NCBI RefSeq assembly: GCF_019900845.1
Contig: NZ_CP074570.1
Coordinates: 2,976,001 to 3,040,000, forward strand
From: Paraneptunicella aestuarii
GTDB taxonomy: Bacteria; Pseudomonadota; Gammaproteobacteria; Enterobacterales; Alteromonadaceae
Reading direction: 5' to 3'
DNA: 64,000 nucleotides
In this document: piece by piece, positions 28,601 through 36,300 of the stretch
Layout: every line of letters begins with the position of its first letter
Position numbering within the stretch: position 1 is the first letter of the stretch
Program-made: the position numbers and the translations under genes
The notes under the pieces: generated by a model
The model's input: the letters and a program-made list of their open reading frames with translations, nothing else
What the model was told of the DNA's origin: nothing
Databases searched by the model: none

Positions 28601-28845
28601 CCAGCAGTAATGTACTTGCCATTATCGTGGCCTGTTTTATTGGGTATGTCGCGTATCGTGGAGTGCGTTTTATTGTGTCGTCATACGCGGTATTGCCACC
28701 TGACGACGAACTGGCAAAAGACCTGTTACTTAAGCGCCATGCCATGGTGAATGGCAACAAGCAAGTATTCAATTCAGAAGAAGACGATTATTTTGCCTGG
28801 CTTGAACGCGCCAAAATCTATCTGGAACGCTCAAAAGCACAGTGA
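28594..28845 (+). CDS. Hypothetical small protein with one N-terminal membrane span
   Basis: An 83-aa protein starting at 28594 (ATGTTAA overlap with the upstream stop). It has one N-terminal helix (VLAIIVACFIGYVAYRG) and an acidic tail. It resembles the upstream gene in layout (PPDDELAKDLLLKRH against PSPEELLNRRLIQH). Function unknown. Confidence 0.65.
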   Translation: MLTSSNVLAIIVACFIGYVAYRGVRFIVSSYAVLPPDDELAKDLLLKRHAMVNGNKQVFNSEEDDYFAWLERAKIYLERSKAQ

Positions 28846-28870
28846 TAAGAGATAGGGGGCAAACGGCTAA

Positions 28871-29437
28871 TTATTCTATGTCTTCGCCGTTTTCACCTTC
28901 TCCAAACACATCGGAGTACAGCATTCGGCCTAACCGCTCAATTTCGTAATCTTTCACGCTTTGTGGTTTAAACAGCACTTTGGTTCGCTCACCTATCCAA
29001 AGCATGTCTTTAAATTTTTCCAGAAATTCCCGTTCGGTTACCAATGGCTCACTCACGGGTGGAGAAACAGGATCGCCAGCGTCGGTTTTACTCACTTTCC
29101 CGGTAAGCAACCATTCAATCGACACACCGGTTTTCATGTAAACGTCGTAGCATCCCTTAAAAGGCAAGCCCGCTGCCGTTTTCCAGGCTGAAATGGCACT
29201 GGTGGTTGTACCCAGGAATTTTGCCATACGTGCGTCGTTCTTGACTTTGCAGGCTTGGCGCATTCTAGCCACAATCGCCATGTTCACGTCATTGCTCTCA
29301 CTCACATCTGAGGGTTCAGAGGAGCGAAGGCTATTGTTGTCATGCTCAATATTTGTGTCGTTATCTGTCAAATTCTTTACTGCGCGCTTCTCAGAACTGG
29401 CTGAACTGCTTATGTTATCAGTGCTCTCGATACTCAC
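28871..29437 (-). CDS. Phage CI-type repressor-like regulator (copy 1)
   Basis: A 188-aa protein with an N-terminal Ser/Asn/Asp-rich, probably disordered part, then a phage CI repressor HTH at about residues 53-115: MAIVARMRQACKVKNDARMA, followed by KFLGTTTSAISAWKT and the TGVSIEWLLTGK ending typical of this domain. No C-terminal peptidase domain is present. The frame opens at a GTG (29437); ATG 29281, right before the HTH, is an alternative start. It diverges from an XRE gene and has a paralogue at 30368-30856 with the same arrangement. Confidence 0.8.
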   Translation of the reverse strand: MSIESTDNISSSASSEKRAVKNLTDNDTNIEHDNNSLRSSEPSDVSESNDVNMAIVARMRQACKVKNDARMAKFLGTTTSAISAWKTAAGLPFKGCYDVYMKTGVSIEWLLTGKVSKTDAGDPVSPPVSEPLVTEREFLEKFKDMLWIGERTKVLFKPQSVKDYEIERLGRMLYSDVFGEGENGEDIE

Positions 29438-29550
29438 CGTCGATTACCCAAACGCATACAAAATCATGGCTGGAACTATAATCGCTATCCATTTGATTTT
29501 AAAGACTCTCTCGCAGATTAATTCATTATTTTTGTTAAACCCTTAATAAA

Positions 29551-29573
29551 AGCAAATATTTTTGCTTGATATT
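29551..29573. promoter_or_regulatory. Candidate operator shared by the two divergent regulator pairs
   Basis: AGCAAATATTTTTGCT is a near-palindrome followed by TGATATT. The same AATATTTTTGCTTGATATT stretch recurs at about 30958-30976, at the matching place between the second regulator pair. Confidence 0.5.
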
Positions 29574-29643
29574 TTGTTTTCAGTAACTTATTTTACCTGC
29601 CATACTGATGCATTAACGGCAAATTCCAATCAACGAGGTAAGT

Positions 29644-29874
29644 ATGAGACTAATTACTGGACGTGATTTACGCGCAATGCGCAGAGTATCGAACCTGACC
29701 ACGGCTGCCATGGCAAAAGCCGCGGGCGTTAAAACCCGGAAAACCTATGAAAACTGGGAGAAAAACGTAGGTACACCGAATGTAAATCAGTTCATTAGCA
29801 TGGCGCAAGCTTGCGGGCTAAGCCCGGCAGAGTTCATTACAAACGCTCAAAAAGCTTATCGTTCAGCCGCCTGA
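29644..29874 (+). CDS. XRE-family HTH regulator (copy 1)
   Basis: A 76-aa single-domain HTH protein. The helix-turn-helix is in TTAAMAKAAGVKTRKTYENW, followed by TPNVNQFISMAQACGLSP. A GAGGTAAGT ribosome-binding site precedes the ATG. The protein at 31027-31314 shares the RKTYENWEK and PNVNQF blocks. It probably acts with the divergent CI-like protein in a Cro/CI-type switch. Confidence 0.83.
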   Translation: MRLITGRDLRAMRRVSNLTTAAMAKAAGVKTRKTYENWEKNVGTPNVNQFISMAQACGLSPAEFITNAQKAYRSAA

Positions 29875-30164
29875 AATGCACAGGGTCGAGATAAGCTAAG
29901 CCAGAACCCTGATGCGTCATTTAAACAAGTAAAGCAATGGCTTATCAGCCAGATTATTTATTCGCATAGGTGATTGCCAAATGAGTTCAGGCGAATGCGT
30001 TGCCACTTTTGAGGCGAGTACAATCTTCGGGGTCGGTAGTTGATGGACACAACGGGAAATACCAATAGTGATTGTGCTTGCCTCACTTTATCTCTCTTTA
30101 TCTCTATTTCTCTTTATCACCTTCCCCCTTTCACTCTCTCTTTTACTATCTAGAGCCAATAAAT
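29875..30164. other. Intergenic region with polypyrimidine tract
   Basis: Between about 30080 and 30155 the plus strand is almost pure pyrimidine, with loosely repeated TCTCTTTA units. The rest shows no recognisable feature. Confidence 0.5.
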
Positions 30165-30344
30165 ATGAAGGTTGAACCGGGCAAAACATTTATCGCAATA
30201 CTGCTCTGTTTGCTATGGCTGTTATTGTGCGACGTGGCCTCTGACGCTCTCGATTTCCATCAAGAGCCTAAACAAAAATCCAAGCAAAAATTCAAGCCAA
30301 AAACCGCTCCAACACCCAGGCCAGTTATATCTGAACGGCCTTAG
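30165..30344 (+). CDS. Small membrane-anchored Lys/Pro-rich peptide
   Basis: A 59-residue ORF with a hydrophobic segment (FIAILLCLLWLLLCDVA) and a Lys/Gln/Pro-rich tail (KQKSKQKFKPKTAPTPRP). No clear family. It could be a small phage-type protein. Support is limited to the protein-like composition. Confidence 0.45.
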   Translation: MKVEPGKTFIAILLCLLWLLLCDVASDALDFHQEPKQKSKQKFKPKTAPTPRPVISERP

Positions 30345-30367
30345 ACTTTCTTATTTAAATTCAACGA

Positions 30368-30856
30368 TTATTCAATAAGATCCGGGGGACTCTGTTCCTC
30401 AATATCCCTATTTTCATCAAGCTCGGATTCTGTATGCTCCGTTTGGTGACGGGTGGCAACACAGTCCGTATACTCGTTAAATAATAACTGCCCCAAACGA
30501 TGTAATTCCGCGTCTTGGGCATTATTAGCAATCGCCAGCAATCCGCTCTTTTTCGCGATAGATATTGCCTCCATAAATTTGTTGATAAATACCTCTAACA
30601 ACTCTCCACGCTCCTGCAAGCCTTGGTAAGAATGGCTGCTATTTTCCGATGGATGTATTCCTGTCAGCAACCAATCCATTGTTGCACCAACTTTCTCATG
30701 CACCATTAAACATCCGTTATAGGGAGGATATCGCGCATTTTTCCAGGTCGAAACCGCACTGGTTGTTGTCCCCAAAAACTTTGCCAACTCGGCATCGTTT
30801 CTCGCCAGGCAGACTTGCCGCATTCTTTCCACAATCGCTTTATTATTCAGTTGCAT
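30368..30856 (-). CDS. Phage CI-type repressor-like regulator (copy 2)
   Basis: A 162-aa paralogue of the protein at 28871-29437. The HTH part reads IVERMRQVCLARNDAELAKF, then LGTTTSAVSTWK and WLLTG, with no long N-terminal extension. A possible oligomerisation region follows. It diverges from the XRE gene at 31027, repeating the arrangement of copy 1. Confidence 0.8.
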   Translation of the reverse strand: MQLNNKAIVERMRQVCLARNDAELAKFLGTTTSAVSTWKNARYPPYNGCLMVHEKVGATMDWLLTGIHPSENSSHSYQGLQERGELLEVFINKFMEAISIAKKSGLLAIANNAQDAELHRLGQLLFNEYTDCVATRHQTEHTESELDENRDIEEQSPPDLIE

Positions 30857-30952
30857 AGCAAAACTTCATGCCAATCAGGTAGCAGGTGATTGAGACTATA
30901 GCGGATGAATAACACCATCACAAAGCAAATATTTCACGCAAACAACAATTTT

Positions 30953-30977
30953 AGACAATATTTTTGCTTGATATTAT
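30953..30977. promoter_or_regulatory. Candidate operator of regulator pair 2
   Basis: Carries the same AATATTTTTGCTTGATATT stretch as pair 1, with an extra AGCAAATATT at about 30924-30933. It lies between the divergent starts. Confidence 0.5.
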
Positions 30978-31026
30978 GAGTTTCATAATTTACCTTACCT
31001 GCAAATTGAATTCTAAGGTGAGTAAT

Positions 31027-31314
31027 ATGCGTACCAGAGGGGAAATTCCGAGTTTAGTCATTAGCGGCTCAGATCTAAAAAAGATGCGCCTGGTGTTCGA
31101 CAAAACAACTCAAGATATGGCCACTGCCGCCGGACTGAGAAATAGAAAGACCTACGAAAACTGGGAAAAAGGTATATCGGCACCCAATGTAAACCAGTTT
31201 TTTGCTTTGGCTAAAGCCTGTGGTTTAACACCAAGTGAAGTGGTTAGCATCATGATTTCAACCGATAAAAAGGAAGTTCAGCTATGCTATCGACGAATAG
31301 TAGAAAACCGTTGA
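31027..31314 (+). CDS. XRE-family HTH regulator (copy 2)
   Basis: A 95-aa HTH protein with TTQDMATAAGLRNRKTYENW and APNVNQFFALAKACGLTPSE, closely related to the protein at 29644. The start is ATG 31027 with an AAGGTGAG ribosome-binding site; longer versions from 30964 would run through the operator region. It overlaps the next small ORF by 31 nt. Confidence 0.82.
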   Translation: MRTRGEIPSLVISGSDLKKMRLVFDKTTQDMATAAGLRNRKTYENWEKGISAPNVNQFFALAKACGLTPSEVVSIMISTDKKEVQLCYRRIVENR

Positions 31315-31436
31315 ATACCTATACCAGAGGGATTCTGGCTGATCTTGCTCACCCTGTTAGTGCTTTACAGCACAATACGGGAATACCCTTCTACACCTCC
31401 AGAGAATGCGGTAACACACACCACTCTATTGGTTGA
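31284..31436 (+). CDS. Small ORF, 50 aa, phage-regulator neighbour
   Basis: A 50-aa ORF overlapping the end of the XRE gene, with AGGAAG upstream of the ATG. It contains SALQHNTGIPFYTSRECGN and ends 11 nt before the Rmf-like gene. The tight packing and ribosome-binding site favour a real gene, but the family is not recognised. Confidence 0.45.
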   Translation: MLSTNSRKPLNTYTRGILADLAHPVSALQHNTGIPFYTSRECGNTHHSIG

Positions 31437-31446
31437 GGAAAACCAG

Positions 31447-31644
31447 ATGATAACTGAGCCTAAAACCTCAAAACTCACTATTATCCGGGAAGGCAGAAAC
31501 GCCTTTCTCGCAGACAAATCGGAACAAGCCAATCCCTACAACGAAGGCACGGATTTTCATGCTCTTTGGATGGCAGGATTTGTTCACGCAGCAGAAGAAC
31601 AGCGTAAGTCTCAAGCGGCTCATAAAAACACGCAGCCTCTTTAG
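31447..31644 (+). CDS. Rmf/CrpP-like small protein
   Basis: A 65-aa protein with the spacing of the ribosome modulation factor / CrpP fold: REGRNAFLADKSEQANPYNE, then LWMAGFVHAAEEQR. The pattern GR..A.......NPY......W..GF..A is shared with the family. A GAGGAAAA ribosome-binding site precedes the ATG. In phage-like regions such proteins are common; whether this one binds ribosomes is not known. Confidence 0.65.
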   Translation: MITEPKTSKLTIIREGRNAFLADKSEQANPYNEGTDFHALWMAGFVHAAEEQRKSQAAHKNTQPL

Positions 31645-31659
31645 CGCTTCTGCTGTTTT

Positions 31660-31696
31660 TGAATGGGCGCTCACCCGCTCACCCATTCATGATGAT
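31660..31696 (+). terminator. Possible terminator after the Rmf-like gene
   Basis: Stem TGAATGGG/CCCATTCA with a 14-nt loop, followed within a few bases by TTTTT. Confidence 0.4.
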
Positions 31697-31729
31697 TTTT
31701 ATGTAAAAAACACCCGAAAAACTAACACC

Positions 31730-33454
31730 TCAGCGATTATTTCTATTTACCACAAATACATAACAAGCAGCCACAAGCAATACACCAATAGACATCCAAT
31801 GAGGCCAGCCAAACTCCCCAGAGAACAAACTCACCCCATTGACTTCGGTAATGTTCATGCCGAAAAAGCCAAACAAAAAAATACAGGCAGCGGCAATGGC
31901 ACTAAACGACTCTAGCCTTCGTAACTTTCTACTGCTTTTAGTTTCCTGCTCATACTTGATCAACTCGAAGCATTCTTTTACATCTTGCGTTTGTTCATCC
32001 AGGCGCTTGTCGAGTAAAAACACCTCACGCCAGCGTTGATAAACAATATTGTGATTTTGAATAACGCTGACAGTTGAATAACGATAGTTCAAACGAAAAT
32101 CTATCAACTGTTTAAGGGCGATACTTAATTGCTCGCGCAACGTATTCAGATTATCGACGTTCACATCAAAATGGTTATTAACTTCCAGGCATTTCAAATA
32201 ATGTTGTTCGATAAGCGCCAATACAAAAACAGGTAAGAACACCTGTTCACCTTTTTCCTTTATAAAAGGATAGAGAAATGCTTCATTTGCATGTTGATGA
32301 GTATTCGGCAAAACCATAATGCAACCACCACTTGGCGTTAGGTAATGCACAACATCATCATGATGATAAAGCAACGATGCCTCAATAACTTCCATAGAAG
32401 CCGGGTAACGATAACTTTCTTTTTTGGCAATTTGATATCCCAACCTATGTATTGCAGGGGTTAACGCCTGTTCCGCTAACGTAAGTAAGCTAAAGGTAAA
32501 CGTACGCTGGTTATCTATATCAATCGCTCCATTGAGCAAATTCCCCAACACGGGTTTGAACAGGCTCAGCAATGAAGATTTGCCAGGCGAATAGCAGCAA
32601 TGTAATTCTGTATTGGCAACCGCCTCAAGTTGCGCCAACGACACATTAATACCACGATGCTGTAATTCCTCTTTTATCGCTATAAAACGGTTATCCTTAT
32701 CACTCTTGGGGGCATGGGGTACTGGCAAACACTGGGTATGAACAAGTAACGGGGCTTGCTGACTGTCGCGGTACAAATAGTAATTAGCATGTTGAATGTC
32801 ATTGGCGGTAATTGCCCGCTGCTTTATTGCCACACCTTCCTGAACTAACAACACATTGCAGTAGTGAATTTTTGCAACCAACGCGCCACTGTTCATTGGG
32901 TTTGAATACAGGAAAACATCTTCAATATTAAAACTGATAACACACTGCACATTGCCTTTGTTCTCAAAAGATACGTCTGGAAAAAGCTGTTGGCACAAAG
33001 GTTTTGCTTCAATAGACAACCCCAATGCATTTTTAGCATTAACAAGCACAGATGCAGGAGAATGACTATCGGAAAACTCAGAGGAAGTAAGCAGTGAAAT
33101 GGCTTGAGAGGTTAAACGACAAGGTAAAAACGACGATTGATTTCCCCCTGCATGTAACACCTGCTTGATCCGTGGGCTAATATCGTCATTCCCAACCGGA
33201 GCACCACTGTTCCAAATGCTTTGATTGTTCTTTTCAGGCTCAGCGATGTGATGCGAATTTAAAACGGCTTGCTGTAATTGCCCCACCGTTATTCTTTGCA
33301 AGGTACTTGATAAATGCTCTACCTTTCCCGCCACATATTGAAACGGCCAACAAAAATAAACAGCGTTCGTATTATTTCCTTTTGCTAACCGGGGTTCAGC
33401 AAGTTCAATATTAATAGCACCTGCATTTTCACCAAGTTGAGAGCTTTCCGACAT
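31730..33454 (-). CDS. CorA-like membrane protein with GMN motif and long divergent cytoplasmic part
   Basis: A 574-aa protein. The C-terminus has two hydrophobic spans separated by a short loop, and the first ends in FFGMN (GMN at about residues 532-534). This is the selectivity-filter arrangement of the CorA Mg2+ channel superfamily. The preceding 150 residues are helical and charged, like the CorA stalk. The N-terminal 350 residues are not recognisable. CorA-family proteins are established ancillary genes of type III CRISPR systems, and in at least one case respond to a SAM-AMP messenger made by Cas10. This gene lies 900 bp from CRISPR array 1, so such a role is possible, but a toxin-antitoxin operon lies between them. 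Confidence 0.7.
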   Translation of the reverse strand: MSESSQLGENAGAINIELAEPRLAKGNNTNAVYFCWPFQYVAGKVEHLSSTLQRITVGQLQQAVLNSHHIAEPEKNNQSIWNSGAPVGNDDISPRIKQVLHAGGNQSSFLPCRLTSQAISLLTSSEFSDSHSPASVLVNAKNALGLSIEAKPLCQQLFPDVSFENKGNVQCVISFNIEDVFLYSNPMNSGALVAKIHYCNVLLVQEGVAIKQRAITANDIQHANYYLYRDSQQAPLLVHTQCLPVPHAPKSDKDNRFIAIKEELQHRGINVSLAQLEAVANTELHCCYSPGKSSLLSLFKPVLGNLLNGAIDIDNQRTFTFSLLTLAEQALTPAIHRLGYQIAKKESYRYPASMEVIEASLLYHHDDVVHYLTPSGGCIMVLPNTHQHANEAFLYPFIKEKGEQVFLPVFVLALIEQHYLKCLEVNNHFDVNVDNLNTLREQLSIALKQLIDFRLNYRYSTVSVIQNHNIVYQRWREVFLLDKRLDEQTQDVKECFELIKYEQETKSSRKLRRLESFSAIAAACIFLFGFFGMNITEVNGVSLFSGEFGWPHWMSIGVLLVAACYVFVVNRNNR

Positions 33455-33584
33455 TCTTTCCCCAATGCGTTATGTTATGCACCATTACCATACCTTAATT
33501 CACTTCATAATGTGTCTTTGGCGCTATTGCAAGGGAGAATTGTAGATAAGTTTACTGCGTTTAATTTATCGAACTGGGCTTTCT

Positions 33585-33640
33585 GATATTACCTACCCGA
33601 TATGACTTACCCAATATTACTTACCCAATATAGCCTATGA
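33585..33640. repeat. Four tandem 14-bp iterons
   Basis: GATATTACCTACCC, GATATGACTTACCC, AATATTACTTACCC and a degenerate AATATAGCCTATGA lie head to tail, upstream of both the CorA-like gene (minus) and the DinJ/YafQ genes (plus). The spacing suggests a cooperative protein-binding site. Confidence 0.7.
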
Positions 33641-33719
33641 AGTTAACTCTTCAATATTGCGCTCAAATCCCATCAATTTAAAACTTGAATAGCATCAATC
33701 GCTGACAACAGCTAAACTA

Positions 33720-33738
33720 TGTATTACATTGCAATACA
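33720..33738. promoter_or_regulatory. Palindromic operator of the DinJ/YafQ operon
   Basis: Inverted repeat TGTATT..AATACA about 22 bp before the antitoxin ATG, where RelB/DinJ-type antitoxins usually bind. Confidence 0.6.
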
Positions 33739-33760
33739 AACATAGGCGAATGGCAGCAAT

Positions 33761-34039
33761 ATGAAAACAGAAATGCTAAGCACGCGGATAGATCCGGAAA
33801 CCAAAATAGCATTTACCAATGTCTGCGAAGAAATGGGCCTAAGCCCTTCGCAAGCGATTAAACTTTTTGCAAAAGCCGTGATTAATTATGGTGGCATCCC
33901 TTTTGAACTTAAAGCAAAACAGCCCAATGCCATAACAGCATCGGCGATCCAGGAACTTGAATCTGGCAAAGGCAACAAAGCAAAAGATGTAGATGAACTA
34001 TTTGAAACCATGGGTATTAGTCAGGGACGCGATGCTTAA
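33761..34039 (+). CDS. dinJ: RelB/DinJ family antitoxin
   Basis: A 92-aa ribbon-helix-helix antitoxin. The RHH part is TEMLSTRIDPETKIAFTNVC, then EEMGLSPSQAIKLFAKAV, and the toxin-binding tail is acidic. It overlaps the toxin gene by 8 nt and should repress its own promoter with the toxin. Confidence 0.92.
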   Translation: MKTEMLSTRIDPETKIAFTNVCEEMGLSPSQAIKLFAKAVINYGGIPFELKAKQPNAITASAIQELESGKGNKAKDVDELFETMGISQGRDA

Positions 34040-34304
34040 TTTAGAGTATTCATCACAATTCAAGAAAGACTTTAAGAAGATCACCAAATTGCCTATTGCT
34101 GATATTGTCGAAGTTGGTCATGTCATTAAGCAATTGCAGCTTGGCAACCCATTAGCAGAAAAATATGTTGATCATGCATTATCAGGAAATTGGCAGCACT
34201 ACCGCGACTGCCATATCAAACCAGATTTAGTGCTAATTTACAAAGCGGAAACAAGCACTTTAAAGCTAGCTAGAATAGGCTCCCACAGCGAATTATTCCG
34301 CTAA
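34032..34304 (+). CDS. yafQ: YafQ-type mRNA interferase toxin
   Basis: A 90-aa RelE-superfamily toxin that cleaves mRNA on the ribosome. The YafQ pattern is clear: FKKDFKKITK near the start, HALSGNWQHYRDCHIKPDLV in the middle, and the ending LARIGSHSELF. The start at 34032 overlaps dinJ. It lies at the left border of the CRISPR region; no gene follows before the array-associated repeats. Confidence 0.92.
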   Translation: MLNLEYSSQFKKDFKKITKLPIADIVEVGHVIKQLQLGNPLAEKYVDHALSGNWQHYRDCHIKPDLVLIYKAETSTLKLARIGSHSELFR

Positions 34305-34322
34305 GTTTCTTGTCTTCATAAT

Positions 34323-34937
34323 AAATCCGTTCCCGATGGATTTGTCACGGGCACTCTGCCCATTACATCCTCGTCAAGCTGAACTCGTTTCAGCTTCTCT
34401 TGAATACAGGCACTTTTTAAACCCATCGCCACATTCAACCATGTTTATTCGCGCTTTCCCTAGATACAACTTTCATTGAAGCGACAACAAGTTTACGGTT
34501 GTTTAACCCATCCATGGTGCTGGGTTCCAGCCGCGACGTCCTGTCGCGTCGTTCGTTCCTTTTATCGTGATTACCTATCACGATAAATCTGCTTCGCAGA
34601 CCGGAGCCTCACCCCCATCGGGGCTAGCCTTCGGCTATTCACCAAGATTTGTTGGAACAAATCAGAACAGCGTTAGCTGGCTTGCGAAGCAAGTGGAGCA
34701 CAAGGATGTGCGACATAAAATTGCTCCCGGCAATTTTGTCACGGCACTCTGCCCTAAGCATCGCTCTTATCAGCAACACACTAGATTTAACAGGTGCTTG
34801 TCTGGAAGTCTCCACCACATTCAACCATGTTTATTCGTCCCATCCATGGGACTCACCCCTTCGGGGCTAGCCTTCGGCTATTCAAAATTGCTCCCGGCAA
34901 TTTTGTCACGGGCACTCTGCCCTAAGAGCTCTGCAAC
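34323..34937. repeat. Hairpin-string elements fused to CRISPR repeat pieces (distal end of array 1)
   Basis: A mosaic of several hairpin-string copies. CRISPR-repeat hairpins (CACGGGCACTCTGCCC, one with a base missing near 34740) separate the copies, and each is preceded by a 9-bp hairpin with a TCCCG-type loop, for example AAATCC..GGATTT at 34323. Other modules are TTTATCGTGAT/ATCACGATAAA near 34560, CTGCTTCGCAG, TAGCC/GGCTA, and ATTTGTTGGAACAAAT. The reading frames seen here are chance products of the hairpins. Confidence 0.8.
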
Positions 34938-35739
34938 TTTTACGAGATGCACTGGATTAACCATCATGCTCCGTTTCACGGGCACTCTGCCCTATTCATC
35001 ACTCTTATCAGCAACACACCAGATTTAACAGGTGCTTGTCTGAAAGTCACCACCACATTCAACCATGTTTATTCGTCTCATCCCTGAGACTCACCCCTTC
35101 GGGGCCATGCTGAAGCATGTTCAAATCCGTTCCAGACGGATTTGTCACGGGCACTCTGCCCTAAGAGCTCTGCAACAGCGGGCTTCTGGATGCCTTGATT
35201 TTAAAGGGCTACAGAAGGGCTTTACTACCATCATTTATTAAAGAACGTGTTTTCGGTTGTTGAACCCATCCATGGTGCTGGGTTCCAGCCGCGACGTCCT
35301 GTCGCGTCGTTCGTTCCTTTTGGCGTAATTACCTATTACGCCAAATCTGCTTCGCAGACCGGAACCTCACCCCTAAGAGCTCTGCAACGTTTTGAATCTT
35401 TCTGAGTTGTCGGCATTAAAATTCCGTTTCACGGGCACTCTGCCCTAAGAGCTCTGCAACAATTTACTTTTCCTTAGCAAAAACTATGCATGCCAAGTTT
35501 CACGGGCACTCTGCCCTAAGAGCTCTGCAACACATGTGATTTTCCATGGGAACACGAAAAATTAGTTTCACGGGCACTCTGCCCTAAGAGCTCTGCAACA
35601 AAAAGAAAAAGATAAAGTATATCTTCTTGATTCAGGTTTCACGGGCACTCTGCCCTAAGAGCTCTGCAACCAGATTTGCACGCAATAACACACCTCGAGC
35701 AGGCGTTTCACGGGCACTCTGCCCTAAGAGCTCTGCAAC
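34921..35739 (-). CRISPR. CRISPR array 1 (35-nt repeat), partly invaded by hairpin elements
   Basis: Five intact 35-nt repeats at 35426, 35497, 35565, 35636 and 35705, with spacers of 33-37 nt, plus interrupted repeats at about 34921-34937, 34973 and 35372-35388. Six spacers can be read (34938-34972, 35389-35425, 35461-35496, 35532-35564, 35600-35635, 35671-35704). Read on the minus strand the repeat ends in GTGAAAC, like the 5' tag of type I/III crRNAs, and the likely leader lies on the right, so transcription should be leftward. A leader fragment at 35177-35270 lies inside the array. Confidence 0.93.
35177..35371 (-). repeat. Truncated extra leader copy joined to a hairpin-string module
   Basis: Bases 35177 to about 35270 repeat the first 90 bp of the array 1 and 2 leaders. 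At the point where the leader has its own hairpin block, a standard module follows (CGCGACGTCCTGTCGCG, then TTTGGCGTAAT/ATTACGCCAAA, then CTGCTTCGCAG). The module ends in CCTCACCC joined directly to the second half of a CRISPR repeat. Confidence 0.75.
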
Positions 35740-36121
35740 AGCGGGCTTCTGGATGCCTTGATTTTAAAGGGCTACAGAAGGGCTTTACTACCATCATTTA
35801 TTAAAGAACGTGTTTTCGGTTGTTGAACCCTTCCATGGTGAGGGCTTCCAGCTCGGCATCCATGCCTCGCGTTCGAGCCTGAAATTGCTGCGCGCTCTCG
35901 CAATTTCCGGGCGGCTCTCACCCACCAATTTTTTGTTGGTAAAAATCATGGCTTTTCATTACTGTTTTTGCAAGTTTCATTTGTTGCTTGTCTTCCCGTT
36001 ATTAAAGGGGTGTCACCATGTGTTTTTTGAAAAAGCAAGAAATTAAATTCATAACCCATTGTTTTAATTGAATTATTTTAAAATCCCGAAACAATTTGTT
36101 ACTTATACCAATTTCATGGTG
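35740..36121 (-). repeat. Leader of array 1; 382-bp direct repeat, copy 1
   Basis: Directly follows the last repeat of array 1 and matches 52589-52970 with only a handful of differences, at an offset of 16849 bp. The array-distal part is AT-rich. The middle (about 35815-35935) is a diverged hairpin-string element: GGCATCCATGCC, then GAAATTGC/GCAATTTC, then CACCC. The same small reading frame in both copies is a by-product and not a convincing gene. Confidence 0.85.
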
Positions 36122-36222
36122 CTGGGTTCCAGCCGCGACTTCCTGTCGCGTCGTTCATTCCTTTTATCGTGATTACCTATCACGATAAATCTGCTATGCA
36201 GACCGGAGCCTCACACCTAATC
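36113..36222. repeat. Hairpin-string module next to the truncated cas6-RT gene
   Basis: CATGGTGCTGGGTTCCAG, CGCGACTTCCTGTCGCG, TTTATCGTGAT/ATCACGATAAA and CTGCTATGCAG, ending in CCTCACACC. It begins where the two leader copies stop matching and lies 80 bp from the stop of the cas6-RT gene. Confidence 0.8.
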
Positions 36223-36300
36223 TCTGAGTTTTGAGGGTGATAGAAAAAGTTATCCAGCGATGTTAAAGAGCAATAATTAAAGTAAATTTAAGTAGTTACT

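Noticed and set aside
34567..35028. A 153-aa frame and similar frames in the arrays (repeated ASPPSGLAFGYS words)
   Set aside because: Produced by tandem hairpin modules; the same words recur in all copies and no start signal is present.
35810..36046. A 78-aa reading frame repeated identically at 52659-52895
   Set aside because: It lies inside the duplicated leader and runs through its hairpin block. No ribosome-binding site or protein family is visible; the identity is explained by the 382-bp DNA duplication.
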